A stretch of 64,000 bases of DNA from Acetobacteroides hydrogenigenes (GTDB lineage Bacteria > Bacteroidota > Bacteroidia > Bacteroidales > ZOR0009), in NCBI RefSeq assembly GCF_004340205.1, contig NZ_SLWB01000015.1, positions 1-64,000 on the forward strand, in the 5' to 3' direction. A model generated the notes under the pieces. That model was not told the DNA's origin. It did no database searches and saw nothing but the letters and a program-made list of their open reading frames with translations. Positions 33,809-42,365 of the stretch are shown in pieces. Each line of letters opens with the position of its first letter. Position 1 is the first letter of the stretch. A program made the position numbers and the translations under genes.

Positions 33809-34456
33809 TTATAATCCGGTTGCAATTAGTTCCAACGGCGAGGTCATAGTCGCATCCACGCTAAACTTTACTGTGTCGGCATAACCTTCCACAAACGAAA
33901 CTTCAAAGCCGTCCTCAAAGAAAATCTCGGAAATTCCAAGGTCTTGGAAAATTGTCCCAGTTACCTTAAATGTGCCGGGCTCTTCAAACATGCGGTTAGC
34001 CTCTTGTACCAGTTCGCTTGGATAGCCGTGGTTCTCCATATCAATTAAAATACCTTGTATCTTAATGGTGTATGGTTTAAGACCGAAGTACTCAATTACC
34101 TCAATCTCGCTACGGTCAATGGCCGTTTTTACCACATTCTTCCCCCTGCTAAACGATACCATAAGTGGTGGCGCCAGAAACTTCTTTCCAACGCCGTATT
34201 CCCCCGGCGTTCCAAACTTGTAAACCCTGCCGCTTTTCGAATTCTCAAATTCTACATTGGCAAAGCTGATATCCCCAACCTCAAAGAGCGGTATTTCTTT
34301 ATTTCCACTACCGGAGTATTCAACATCCGAGTACTGGTGCAGCTTAACCAAGTTCGCCCACACCCTATTGGCAACTACCTTTGCCACATTCCCGGCAACG
34401 TAGCCAAAGCTGTACTGGTAGCGGGCAAGTATGCTGTTAATGCTGATCCTGTTCAT
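33809..34456 (-). CDS. DUF6046-type baseplate/tail protein
   Basis: The 215-residue protein has EIEVIEYFGLKPYTIKIQG and a final FEVSFVEGYADTVKFSVDA segment. Proteins of this type (DUF6046) are found next to the hub protein in Bacteroidota contractile phages and may bridge tube and hub, as gp53/LysM-type proteins do elsewhere. The start ATG lies inside the frameshift extension of the upstream chaperone gene. Confidence 0.55.
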   Translation of the reverse strand: MNRISINSILARYQYSFGYVAGNVAKVVANRVWANLVKLHQYSDVEYSGSGNKEIPLFEVGDISFANVEFENSKSGRVYKFGTPGEYGVGKKFLAPPLMVSFSRGKNVVKTAIDRSEIEVIEYFGLKPYTIKIQGILIDMENHGYPSELVQEANRMFEEPGTFKVTGTIFQDLGISEIFFEDGFEVSFVEGYADTVKFSVDATMTSPLELIATGL

Positions 34457-34667
34457 TTTTGAATTTTGCTCCTAGTAATCCTGTTGCGGCAATCCATTGA
34501 ATCTGCCTATACTTCTCCATCCAAGTCTCGTCATCCAGCCTTTCCGGAAAGGGGATATGCAGATAAAACGATATCAGCGCATTTCCCCTCCGGATAAAGT
34601 TGGCACTCTCTCTAGTGCGGCTATCCTCGTCATCGACGATGTCGATAGTAGGATAGCCTTCTACTAG
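34437..34667 (-). CDS. Tail assembly chaperone, -1 frameshift extension (GT-like)
   Basis: A 76-codon frame opens in the -1 phase exactly at the end of the upstream 118-residue gene. It has no ATG of its own until near its end. It reads LVEGYPTIDIVDDEDSRT, then RRGNALISFYLHIPFPERLD, and ends QDQH-stop, 20 nt inside the next gene. Codon use looks coding and no stop interrupts it. The junction is an A AAA AAC slippery heptamer in the correct phase just before the zero-frame TAG. Phages often make a G and a G-T fusion tail chaperone in this way. Confidence 0.7.
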   Translation of the reverse strand, partial: LVEGYPTIDIVDDEDSRTRESANFIRRGNALISFYLHIPFPERLDDETWMEKYRQIQWIAATGLLGAKFKNEQDQH

Positions 34668-35020
34668 TTTTTTATGATGGCCTTTCTTACAGGGAGAAGC
34701 TGGGTAATGCCATCAAATGCGGCGTAGAATAGCCCATCGTCCGACTTTACTTGCTCCTTCGACGTTAGCAGGCACGAGTTGATTAGTATCTCTTTAGCCT
34801 TGTTAGGGTCACGATCCAACCACTTTTCGAATTCTCCAACGGCTTTTCTTGATGGAACCGTAGCAACTACATCTAAGAATTCGTTGCCATCGTCATCTTT
34901 CGGAAGAGCGATTATCTTTACCTTATCTTCGCCGTACTTTTCTTTCCAAGCGCTCATCATTTCTTCCGTAACGCCTTCAGGTAGTTTCACCTCTTTTGCT
35001 TTATCCTTTTGTTGTGCCAT
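34664..35020 (-). CDS. Tail assembly chaperone G-like protein
   Basis: The 118-residue soluble helical protein begins MAQQKDKAKEVKLPEGVTEE, has IIALPKDDDGNEFLDVVATV and ends PVRKAIIKN-stop. It lies directly after sheath and tube genes, the conserved place of the tail-tape-measure chaperone in contractile and siphophage tails. Its last codons contain the slippery heptamer that leads into the -1 extension. Sequence identity to lambda gpG is not visible; the call rests on position plus the frameshift arrangement. Confidence 0.65.
   Translation of the reverse strand: MAQQKDKAKEVKLPEGVTEEMMSAWKEKYGEDKVKIIALPKDDDGNEFLDVVATVPSRKAVGEFEKWLDRDPNKAKEILINSCLLTSKEQVKSDDGLFYAAFDGITQLLPVRKAIIKN
34667..34673 (-). 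promoter_or_regulatory. -1 ribosomal frameshift slippery heptamer
   Basis: On the minus strand the zero frame reads ATA AAA AAC TAG. A AAA AAC is a canonical X XXY YYZ-class slippery site, immediately followed by the stop codon. Slipping back one base reads AAA AAA CTA GTA and continues 76 codons. Confidence 0.7.
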
Positions 35021-35034
35021 TTTAGAAAGTGCCT

Positions 35035-35451
35035 TTAAATGTTGTTGTAATCGATATCAAGAATAAACAGCGTGTACTGTTTTTTTAAATCCATGTCTCC
35101 GCCTACTTCACGGCCTTGACTCTGGAACTTGGCAAGAATGGTATCGTTAATGATGTCATTATCATCGTTAACGTAGGTAACGTTAATTGGGAATGGCTTA
35201 ATGTTCAGTATCGAACCTCCAGCAGCCTTTTCCATTGCGCTGGCCGATGCAAGCCTAATGGTAATATCTCCTGTGTGAGACACCTTACCCATGCTAAACG
35301 AGGTTTGCCTATTGCTCCCCAACGAGTGGTTTGGTTGGTGCTCCTGCTCGGTGCTGTAGTTAATGCCGGTAACCTCCCAATCAATTCTACCAAATAGTGC
35401 AATCTGAACATCACCGCTATCGTAGGCTTTGCCATTATTCATTATTCTCAT
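35035..35451 (-). CDS. Tail tube protein
   Basis: The 138-residue protein begins two bases after the sheath stop; an alternative ATG is at codon 4. It has beta-rich segments (GDVQIALFGRIDWEVTGINY, KVSHTGDITIRLASASAME) and FPINVTYVNDDND, fitting a tail-tube fold. Tubes follow sheaths directly in contractile phages. Confidence 0.7.
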   Translation of the reverse strand: MRIMNNGKAYDSGDVQIALFGRIDWEVTGINYSTEQEHQPNHSLGSNRQTSFSMGKVSHTGDITIRLASASAMEKAAGGSILNIKPFPINVTYVNDDNDIINDTILAKFQSQGREVGGDMDLKKQYTLFILDIDYNNI

Positions 35452-35453
35452 GG

Positions 35454-36719
35454 CTAGATCGAAGTTTTAAGGTTAATGGTTGCCTTAATCTTATCAATCG
35501 AGGCGGTTGGAACAACGGTAAACGATACCAGCAATTCCTTGTTTCCGCTCAACAGGTTAGAGTTCGGATCAACGGTTGTTGCTCCGTCGGTGATCTCCCC
35601 GGCCTTAGCCATCTTTTCAAATGCCTCGTCGCCGATATTTTCAAAGTACTTTACAACACCTTTTGGAAGTAATCCTGTCTTAGAATCAACGGGAACCTGC
35701 GATTTGATCTTAGGTAGCAGCTTTGCACGAAGCATGCGGCTTGCCTTGTTGATGGTAGCCCCATGTCCAATGGTCGAAATCGACATATAGCCGTTATCGT
35801 CCACCGTTGCAGGTGCACATACGTGATCACCGTTCCATCTAACGCCCGAAACGCCCGTGTAGGTTACGCCAAACACGTAGCCCTTGGTGTCAAAGTCGCC
35901 CAGGTCGGCATCCATCTCAAGCAGCGTCTTGTGGTTCGACAATCCCGCATTTAGCCAAACACCCTTTACGGCATCGCTAATGTTAAGCGTTTCCACCTCG
36001 CCAATGTTCCTATTCACGCTTATGGATGCCTTTGTTCCGAGTAGGGTACCTACATCCGCAAACTTTTGCCCAATGGCATCCTGCGTTGCGGCGTAGTCGT
36101 AATCCTGTCCAACGCAAAGCGTAACATGTGTAGCCTTTAGGATGTCTACACCTACCGTAATACCTCTTAGGTTAAGCGCGGTGGCTCCAGTTGCCGAAAG
36201 CCCTCGACCTTCAAGGAAAATAGACACGGGTCTATCGGTGTTCCAACTCCAATCGTGTAGGGATTGCGCTGGGGCAATAGCCTCACGCACCTTGTCCTCT
36301 ATGCCATCTAGCGCTACAGGTGCGTAACCTGTCGTAGGATTAAATGCTACTCCGATATAAAAGATCGATCCAGCCGATGCCACAATTAACGCCTGCCCGT
36401 ACTCCTCAATCAGATTCTTCATGGTCTTAGCCACTGCGCCAACAACAAAGTATAGCTTAGTGCCTTCAGGTGCCATGCGGTAGAACTCCGAAATGTGGCG
36501 ATGTACCCTCACCTTGTTGGTGCTATCGTAGGCAGCGGTAATACCCATCGCCTCGGCATCTTTCAGCTTGGTGATGCTATAAACCGTTCCGTTTACAACA
36601 CCGGTAACATCACCCGCTGCGGCAACGGCCGGACCGTTAAGCAGCAATCCGCAAATGTTATCGGTAATAGTCGACGATGCTCCTGGTACTCCCTTCGATA
36701 TATCTACTGGTCGTAACAT
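35454..36719 (-). CDS. Contractile tail sheath protein
   Basis: The 421-residue protein has DUF2586-type sheath features: an N-terminal arm (MLRPVDISKGVPGASSTITD), a central domain with RPVSIFLEGRGLSATG, and the C-terminal contraction domain (GYMSISTIGHGATINKASRM, KSQVPVDSKTGLLPKGVV). It drives the contractile tail and therefore makes this a myovirus-type phage. It is followed by the tube gene 2 bp later. Confidence 0.8.
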   Translation of the reverse strand: MLRPVDISKGVPGASSTITDNICGLLLNGPAVAAAGDVTGVVNGTVYSITKLKDAEAMGITAAYDSTNKVRVHRHISEFYRMAPEGTKLYFVVGAVAKTMKNLIEEYGQALIVASAGSIFYIGVAFNPTTGYAPVALDGIEDKVREAIAPAQSLHDWSWNTDRPVSIFLEGRGLSATGATALNLRGITVGVDILKATHVTLCVGQDYDYAATQDAIGQKFADVGTLLGTKASISVNRNIGEVETLNISDAVKGVWLNAGLSNHKTLLEMDADLGDFDTKGYVFGVTYTGVSGVRWNGDHVCAPATVDDNGYMSISTIGHGATINKASRMLRAKLLPKIKSQVPVDSKTGLLPKGVVKYFENIGDEAFEKMAKAGEITDGATTVDPNSNLLSGNKELLVSFTVVPTASIDKIKATINLKTSI

Positions 36720-37267
36720 TACTCAACAGATTTAATAAGCATTTCAAGCGTCTCGCGTCTAAGACATTTTACCTTGTCCTTTGCACCCTTTTCCGATAGG
36801 TGGGCAAGGTTGTCGTTGGTGAAGAATTCACCCTTCGAGTTTTCAAAGAGTACATCCACCTTGTTTGCATCCATCATTTCAACAATGGTCTTAGCAGCAT
36901 CTGCAGCCTTTTTTTGCTGGGTCGATGGTTTTGGTTTAGGAGCGTCCGCCTCTTCCTTCTTTTTGTCTTTCGAAGGGGCCTTTTCTTCTTTTCCACTCTC
37001 TGGTTTGCCTGCGGACGCTCCTTTTCCTTCGCCCGTTTGGGCATTAGCTTCAGTACTGCTATTGCTAGCGGCACCTTCTTCAGGGTTTTTATTCGTTTCC
37101 TCACCGCTTACGTGTTCCCCAATCGTTCCCCGAGCGGAGTCGAGGGGAGAAGTCGAGGGGGACGGGGTGGGCTCGGGGGATGTTGCTCCCTCGCCGTTAA
37201 GCGGTGCCTTATCCTTTTCTTCAAGTAGGTTTCCCTTACCTTCAGTATCGTTTTTTGCCTTTGTCAT
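36719..37267 (-). CDS. Low-complexity phage protein with conserved C-terminal domain
   Basis: The 182-residue protein is counted from the ATG at 37267 (MTKAKNDTEGKGN); a longer frame starts at 37324 but overlaps the gene before. Residues 10-115 are a Glu/Lys/Ser/Pro-rich linker containing a REP-derived insert (SPLDSARGTIGEH, DNA at 37124-37160). The last 55 residues (KTIVEMMDANKVDVLFENSK and GEFFTNDNLAHLSEKGAKDK) look conserved and may attach to the sheath or capsid. Function is unknown. Confidence 0.55.
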   Translation of the reverse strand: MTKAKNDTEGKGNLLEEKDKAPLNGEGATSPEPTPSPSTSPLDSARGTIGEHVSGEETNKNPEEGAASNSSTEANAQTGEGKGASAGKPESGKEEKAPSKDKKKEEADAPKPKPSTQQKKAADAAKTIVEMMDANKVDVLFENSKGEFFTNDNLAHLSEKGAKDKVKCLRRETLEMLIKSVE

Positions 37268-37494
37268 AACCAAAACTTTAAAAGGTTGATGATTATTGTC
37301 AGTATTACCGAGCCAACACCCCAAGCCGCTGCAATTGTCTGCTGGCGGGTCTCCAACTTGGTAACCCTAGTATGTAGCTCAATGTAATCCCCCGAAAGTT
37401 TGTCCATCTTTTGGTTCATAGTTTCTTGGCGATCTGCTACGAGTATCAGCAATTCTCTTTGCGATAGGTTGTTTTTATCAACTGCCTGGTTCAT
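37264..37494 (-). CDS. Small coiled-coil membrane protein, XhlA-like
   Basis: The 76-residue protein has an N-terminal heptad region (QRELLILVADRQETMNQKMD) and a C-terminal membrane helix (VGSVILTIIINLLKFWL). The layout is like XhlA-type accessory holins. It is separated from the main holin gene by about 5.5 kb, so a lysis role is only a guess. Confidence 0.5.
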   Translation of the reverse strand: MNQAVDKNNLSQRELLILVADRQETMNQKMDKLSGDYIELHTRVTKLETRQQTIAAAWGVGSVILTIIINLLKFWL

Positions 37495-37533
37495 TGTTGG
37501 CTCGGTAATTTCAAATTATTATTTTCAGTACGC

Positions 37534-38598
37534 TTACACGCTTGCCGAGATAATCGCTCCACGTGCCTCTTCTCTTGTTGGCATCACAATAAAGTTGTGG
37601 CGGAAGTTAACCTCGTTTTGCTGTGTACGTGGGTTGGTTGCGGCCTCTGCATAGTACATCTTAGTCCATCCTGTTGCCTTTGCTGCACGCTCAAGGCTAA
37701 AGAACACCGATGCCTGCCTATCACCTACCGCAGGGGTTGCGCCAAACGACTTTTTAGCCTTGGTTGCTACCGTATAGTAAGGCATGTTTACGTAGTTGTA
37801 GAACTCAAACCCGTAACGGTTGTAAAGTGTACCGTTAGCAGAGTAGAACTGATCCCTAAACTTTTCATCCGATTCCAAAAGGTCGTTCAGGTGATCGTTA
37901 TTGAGAACAAGCCTACGTCCTTCGGCTGGCACCTGTAGCGCGTCTAGCTTACGCTTTAGAATTAGTAGGTCTGCCCACACTAGTTTCTTTCTTCCCGTAC
38001 CATCATCAGCACCAGTAGTAAGAATTACAGGCATCTTTTCGGTGTCTCCGCTTGGCGCTAGTGCGTGGATGGCCTTTGCAATCTTCGACTTGGCTATAGC
38101 CGATGCATGGCGATCCTTTACGGTTTGAATCTTTTTGTATGATAATGCGTAAAGTTCATCGTCGGTAACTGGAGTAACCTTCGTTTGGTACTTATCCAAG
38201 GTAATAACAACATCCTCCTGATCTAAGGTTTGTAATGGAATAGGATAGGTCGTGTTATTAATCAGCACGTCCGGTTCAACGCCCATATAAACAAGGTGAA
38301 TTGCCTGCGCCTCATCGCCTACGGCGCTTACATATTTGTCGTAGTTGGCAATTCCATCGAGGAACGTGGCATTCTCCGCCGTACTCAAGGCATTTATTAC
38401 TTCTCCCGTCCAAACTTCCTTATAAACGGTAGCCATAGAAAAACCTCCGGTCAACCCGGTTGGAATAAACGAGGCAACGGTAAATGCCCCAATGGTTGGC
38501 AACACGGGTAATGAGGCAGCGACTGCAACGCTGCCGCCCATTACCGTGCTAACCAAAATCGACAATAAAACGGATGCAAATAGCTTAAATGCTTTCAT
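37534..38598 (-). CDS. Major capsid protein with hydrophobic N-terminal extension
   Basis: The 354-residue frame ends with a capsid-type region: ATVYKEVWTGEVINALSTAE, VKDRHASAIAKSKIAKAI, RRLVLNNDHLNDLLE and RAAKATGWTKMYYAEAATNP. The first 54 residues instead look like a signal peptide or membrane segment. An internal ATG at 38436 (MATVYKEVWTGEV) is preceded by a strong GGAGG seven bases upstream, whereas the first ATG has none. The true capsid may therefore start at 38436 (300 residues). It follows the protease/scaffold gene, as expected. Confidence 0.75.
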   Translation of the reverse strand: MKAFKLFASVLLSILVSTVMGGSVAVAASLPVLPTIGAFTVASFIPTGLTGGFSMATVYKEVWTGEVINALSTAENATFLDGIANYDKYVSAVGDEAQAIHLVYMGVEPDVLINNTTYPIPLQTLDQEDVVITLDKYQTKVTPVTDDELYALSYKKIQTVKDRHASAIAKSKIAKAIHALAPSGDTEKMPVILTTGADDGTGRKKLVWADLLILKRKLDALQVPAEGRRLVLNNDHLNDLLESDEKFRDQFYSANGTLYNRYGFEFYNYVNMPYYTVATKAKKSFGATPAVGDRQASVFFSLERAAKATGWTKMYYAEAATNPRTQQNEVNFRHNFIVMPTREEARGAIISASV

Positions 38599-38621
38599 TG
38601 TATTAACGGTAAAAATTGATA

Positions 38622-39719
38622 CTAGATTTCGGGCTCTGTGCCATACTTAGCCTTAAAGATGGCCTTAAAGGTCTCCGGGTCGTTCTTTGGCATTGCCTCC
38701 AATTCGGCAGGTGCCTTGGCTTGGTAATCGTCAAAAGTCCAATCCTTACGATCGTCCTTTGGCTTACCATCACCACCCTTACCACCTTGAATATGGCCAG
38801 CGATTGGCTCGTAAGGCTTCATATCACCAAATACTGCGGTTAGCTCGGCTACGCCTAACTTTTCGCCACGAGCAACGTAACTATCCTTTTGCTCCTTGGT
38901 GATTTTCTTATCGGCAATAGCCTGGTCTACTACAGCCACAATTGCGGCGGTGGTTGCTTCCTTAGCGGCATTCGCCGACGCATTAATCTTAGCATCTACA
39001 GCGGCCAATACCTCTTCGTCGGTACTCTGTGCCGTTACCGTAGTAAGGCCGTACCTTTTGATAAGATCATCCTTGTTCATTTCACTTTTTGGAATTTGTG
39101 ATTCAGTTTCTAGGCATGCAGTAAACTTCTGGTAAACCGCCTCGGCACCCAAAGTCTTAACTTCATCCATCGTTATCGGCGCTACTATACCCTTCGCGTC
39201 AAACTTGTCATCTGCCAACTTTAAGGCAATGGCCTCATCAGCATCAAACCAGTAGTCGGTACCATCTAACCAGGCGTTAACCTCCTGTTCTGTTTTTCCG
39301 GTACGGGCAACAAGCTTTGCGCTAAAGTTCTTTCCCATCGATCTTAGGAGTTTAGCCGATTGCTCAAGGTCCTTCGCTGTACCGCTAGCACCGCCTCTAG
39401 GCGCATGTATCATTAGGTAGCCATTCTCCGCAATATGAATGCGAGTCCCGGCCATAATGATTATGGCACCCATCGAGGCAGCAATACCATCAATATAGAT
39501 ATCTACCTCTCCCTTAAATGATGAAATAAAGTTGTAGATAAGGTTCCCGTCGAATACGGTTCCCCCGTAGGTGTGGATATGGAAGTCAAGTTTCGAGAAG
39601 CCCGATTTGGTAATATCTTCTAAAGCGGCATTAACGGCCCTAAAGTCTAGGTAGTAACCCCCAACATATCCGTAGATCGTTAAAACTGCCTTGTCCGATT
39701 GTTTTTCAAGCTTAAACAT
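38622..39719 (-). CDS. ClpP-type head maturation protease with C-terminal scaffold
   Basis: The protein is 365 residues from the ATG at 39719 (MFKLEKQSDKAVLTIYGYVG), which has GAAGG upstream; the frame is open 26 codons further. In that longer numbering the serine is S108 (GIAASMGA) and the histidine H131 (MIHAPRGG), as in ClpP-like prohead proteases. After about residue 240 a helical acidic region (MNKDDLIKRYGL onward) looks like a scaffold. An in-frame ATG there (39080) could give a separate scaffold, as gpI/gpZ do in Mu. Confidence 0.8.
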   Translation of the reverse strand: MFKLEKQSDKAVLTIYGYVGGYYLDFRAVNAALEDITKSGFSKLDFHIHTYGGTVFDGNLIYNFISSFKGEVDIYIDGIAASMGAIIIMAGTRIHIAENGYLMIHAPRGGASGTAKDLEQSAKLLRSMGKNFSAKLVARTGKTEQEVNAWLDGTDYWFDADEAIALKLADDKFDAKGIVAPITMDEVKTLGAEAVYQKFTACLETESQIPKSEMNKDDLIKRYGLTTVTAQSTDEEVLAAVDAKINASANAAKEATTAAIVAVVDQAIADKKITKEQKDSYVARGEKLGVAELTAVFGDMKPYEPIAGHIQGGKGGDGKPKDDRKDWTFDDYQAKAPAELEAMPKNDPETFKAIFKAKYGTEPEI

Positions 39720-39758
39720 GCCTTCGTGTTTTTTGATTTCGAAAACAAGTTTAGCCCC

Positions 39759-39822
39759 ATTTGCAACCCTTCGCAAATAGTTGTGCAACAGTTGCAACGA
39801 TTACTGCAACCCTTGCATAACT
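39759..39822. promoter_or_regulatory. Candidate divergent late control region with TTGCAAC repeats
   Basis: The gap between the two divergent late operons holds GCAACCCTTCGCA, TGTGCAACAGTTGCAACG and TGCAACCCTTGCATAAC. Repeated, partly inverted TTGCAAC half-sites spaced about one or two helical turns apart could bind a late activator. No experimental parallel is known to me. Confidence 0.35.
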
Positions 39823-39873
39823 ATTAGGCAACACCCCCGCCAATAAGCCATATTTGCTACAAAAGCGCATAAT

Positions 39874-40371
39874 ATGGCCAAAGAGAAAGAGCAAAAACTG
39901 GCTAGAATTCTATTTGTCGAGCAAAACAAGTCTGCCAAGCAAATTGCCGAAATGTTGAACGTTACGGAGGCTACGCTATCTAAATGGGTAGCAAAAGGTC
40001 GATGGAAAGACCTGCGTTCCGCTAAGCTATCGTCCCCAGGTGTTCGAACCGAAAATATCCGTCAAATTATCAATCAACTTACTGACGACCGCATAACATA
40101 TGCAATGGAGCTCAAAGAGGCCGAACACGAAAAGGACGCAAAACGGGTTGGTGAATTACAGATTCAAATTGCTCGTGTTGATGATGCTGTCAGCAAGTGG
40201 AACAAAACGCTCAGTAACATAGATAAGGATAGCAAAATATCCCTATCGGTTTACCTACAGGTCATGGAAATGATTTTCGAGGGTTTGCGAGCCCACGACG
40301 AGGCGCTTTACCTAAAGACGCTCGACTTTCAGGACGTTCACCTGAACGACGTTTCACTTCGATTTAAATAG
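39874..40371 (+). CDS. Terminase small subunit-like protein
   Basis: The 165-residue protein begins with a helix-turn-helix (ARILFVEQNKSAKQIAEMLN then VTEATLSKWVAKGRWKDL), followed by a helical oligomerisation region. The design is that of phage small terminases, which recognise packaging DNA. It starts the plus-strand late operon and is followed 7 bp later by the large subunit. Confidence 0.75.
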   Translation: MAKEKEQKLARILFVEQNKSAKQIAEMLNVTEATLSKWVAKGRWKDLRSAKLSSPGVRTENIRQIINQLTDDRITYAMELKEAEHEKDAKRVGELQIQIARVDDAVSKWNKTLSNIDKDSKISLSVYLQVMEMIFEGLRAHDEALYLKTLDFQDVHLNDVSLRFK

Positions 40372-40378
40372 CGTAGCA

Positions 40379-41911
40379 ATGCAGTTTCAAGACAAGCAAG
40401 CCCTCGAACGCTACCGCGAAAAACTTGAAATGATTCGCCGGGGCTCTTCCTTTAACCCTAACGAAACTAAGCAGCAGCAGCGCGAGCGTATCGAACGCGC
40501 AAAAAAGGACTATGGCTTTTTCGTAAGCAAGTATTTTCCCCACTATGCCGATGCCGAAAGCGCCGACTTTCACATCAACCTGGCTAACCGCGTTAAGCGT
40601 AATAAGGTAATCCGTGCGTTGGTTCGCTGGGGGCGTGGTTTGGCTAAATCTGTTCACTGCGATATCATTATACCTATTTGGCTTTGGATAAATGGGGAAT
40701 CCATATATGAGTTGGTTGTTGGCAATAGCTACGATAAGGCCGAGATACTTCTTTCCGACGTGCAGGCAGAATTCGAGGCTAACCCGCTGCTCATTCACGA
40801 CTTTGGCGAGCAAAAGCTAAACGGCTGCTGGGAGGGTGGCGATTTTCAAACTCGCGATGGCCGCTTCATTGGTAAGGCTCTCGGTATGGGCCAAAGCCCC
40901 CGTGGGCTTCGCGTTGGCTCCCGACGTCCTAACTACATAGTTGCCGATGATTTGGAAGATAAGGATACCTCTAAAAATCCTAAACGACAGGACGAAGTGG
41001 TAGACTGGATCGAACGCGACCTTATTCCTACAATGGATGGCGAGGTTCGCCGTTACCTTCATCCTAACAACGACCCTTGGCCTCGATCAATCCAAAACCA
41101 GCTAGAAGCAAAACACCCTAACTGGCACCTTGATCTTATTAAGGCTTACGACCCTATTACCTATAAGCCCGCTTGGCATCAAAAATATTCCGACACCTAT
41201 TATAAGGATGTGGAGGAGGATATTGGCAAAATTGCCGCCCTTGCCGAGTACAATCACGAGCCTCACATTAAGGGTAAAATCTTTACCGACGATCAAATCC
41301 AGTGGGGTAAGGCTCCGCGCATCGACCACTTCCAAATAATCGTTGGCCATTGGGACCCCGCCTATTCGGGGCACTCCGACTATAATGCCGTCAAAGTTTG
41401 GGGGCTTTATGTCCGTCAATTTTGGCATCTAAAAGCCTTCTTACGTCGCTGCAAAATGGTCGATGCCATCCGCTTTATGTACGACTACGAGGAGGAGCTA
41501 AAGTACCGTTGCGAAAAGCCAATTATCGTCCATTGGCGGGTCGAAAGCCAATTTTGGAACGATCCCGTTCGTGCCGCCCTGCAGGAGGTCGAAAAGGAAA
41601 AGGGGCGACCGCTTAACATCATCGTTAAGGATAGGCCAACTGGCAATAAGTACGATCGTATTCTCACCCTTCAACCGTACTACCAAAACGGTAGACCATA
41701 CTACGACGAGCGCGAGAAGGGTAACAACGATATGCAGCTGGGCATTGCCCAGCTAAAGGGCATCGAGCCGGGCTATAAAACCCACGACGACGGTCCCGAT
41801 GCCGACCAGCAGGCCATCGAGGAGCTTGCCAACTACTTACAGCAGGACGCCTTCGAGCCTCGAATTGTCCGCGCTTCCGATATCCGGGGGCATTCACGTA
41901 ACCGCTATTAA
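40379..41911 (+). CDS. Terminase large subunit
   Basis: The 510-residue protein has an N-terminal ATPase: Walker A WGRGLAKS (84-91) and Walker B-like YIVADDLEDKD near residue 190. The C-terminal RNase H-like nuclease starts at VGHWDPAYSGHSDYNAVKVW (first acidic residue in WDP) and later has DGPDADQQAIEELANYL. This is the motor that packages phage DNA headful from the integrated genome in Mu-like phages. Confidence 0.9.
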   Translation: MQFQDKQALERYREKLEMIRRGSSFNPNETKQQQRERIERAKKDYGFFVSKYFPHYADAESADFHINLANRVKRNKVIRALVRWGRGLAKSVHCDIIIPIWLWINGESIYELVVGNSYDKAEILLSDVQAEFEANPLLIHDFGEQKLNGCWEGGDFQTRDGRFIGKALGMGQSPRGLRVGSRRPNYIVADDLEDKDTSKNPKRQDEVVDWIERDLIPTMDGEVRRYLHPNNDPWPRSIQNQLEAKHPNWHLDLIKAYDPITYKPAWHQKYSDTYYKDVEEDIGKIAALAEYNHEPHIKGKIFTDDQIQWGKAPRIDHFQIIVGHWDPAYSGHSDYNAVKVWGLYVRQFWHLKAFLRRCKMVDAIRFMYDYEEELKYRCEKPIIVHWRVESQFWNDPVRAALQEVEKEKGRPLNIIVKDRPTGNKYDRILTLQPYYQNGRPYYDEREKGNNDMQLGIAQLKGIEPGYKTHDDGPDADQQAIEELANYLQQDAFEPRIVRASDIRGHSRNRY

Positions 41912-41922
41912 AATTACCGTAT

Positions 41923-42357
41923 ATGAGATTCTTAAACGATTCCGACTATGCCGTTCAGCTGCGCGACGAAATAGCGCTTATCATCGACCCTACAACCGAG
42001 CGCAGCAAGCTAATCCGCGCCGAGGATATGGCCATAGCCCAAATAAAGAACTTTCTCGGGGGCAAGTACGATGTCTCCAAAATCTTCACCCCGGTTGCCG
42101 ACGGTGCCGACGATACCCGCGATGCCTACATCGTAATGATAACCATCGACCTCGCCCTTTATCACCTCTGGAGCAAGGAGGGCGGCAATAATATTCCTAA
42201 AACCCGTGAGCTTCGCTACTCCGATGCCCTCGAATGGCTTAAAGCCGTTCAGTACGATCACTCCGCCAACCTCCCGCTAATCACCAACGAGAGCGGCGAA
42301 ACCGCAAGCGACATTCGCCTTTGGTCGCGTCGATCATTAAGCGATAACCAATACTAA
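41923..42357 (+). CDS. gp36-like head protein (DUF1320)
   Basis: The 144-residue protein begins MRFLNDSDYAVQLRDEIALI and has DTRDAYIVMITIDLALYHLW, matching the DUF1320/Mu gp36 family, a head-tail connector protein. It starts 11 bp after terminase. Confidence 0.8.
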   Translation: MRFLNDSDYAVQLRDEIALIIDPTTERSKLIRAEDMAIAQIKNFLGGKYDVSKIFTPVADGADDTRDAYIVMITIDLALYHLWSKEGGNNIPKTRELRYSDALEWLKAVQYDHSANLPLITNESGETASDIRLWSRRSLSDNQY

Positions 42358-42365
42358 AAGCAGCC

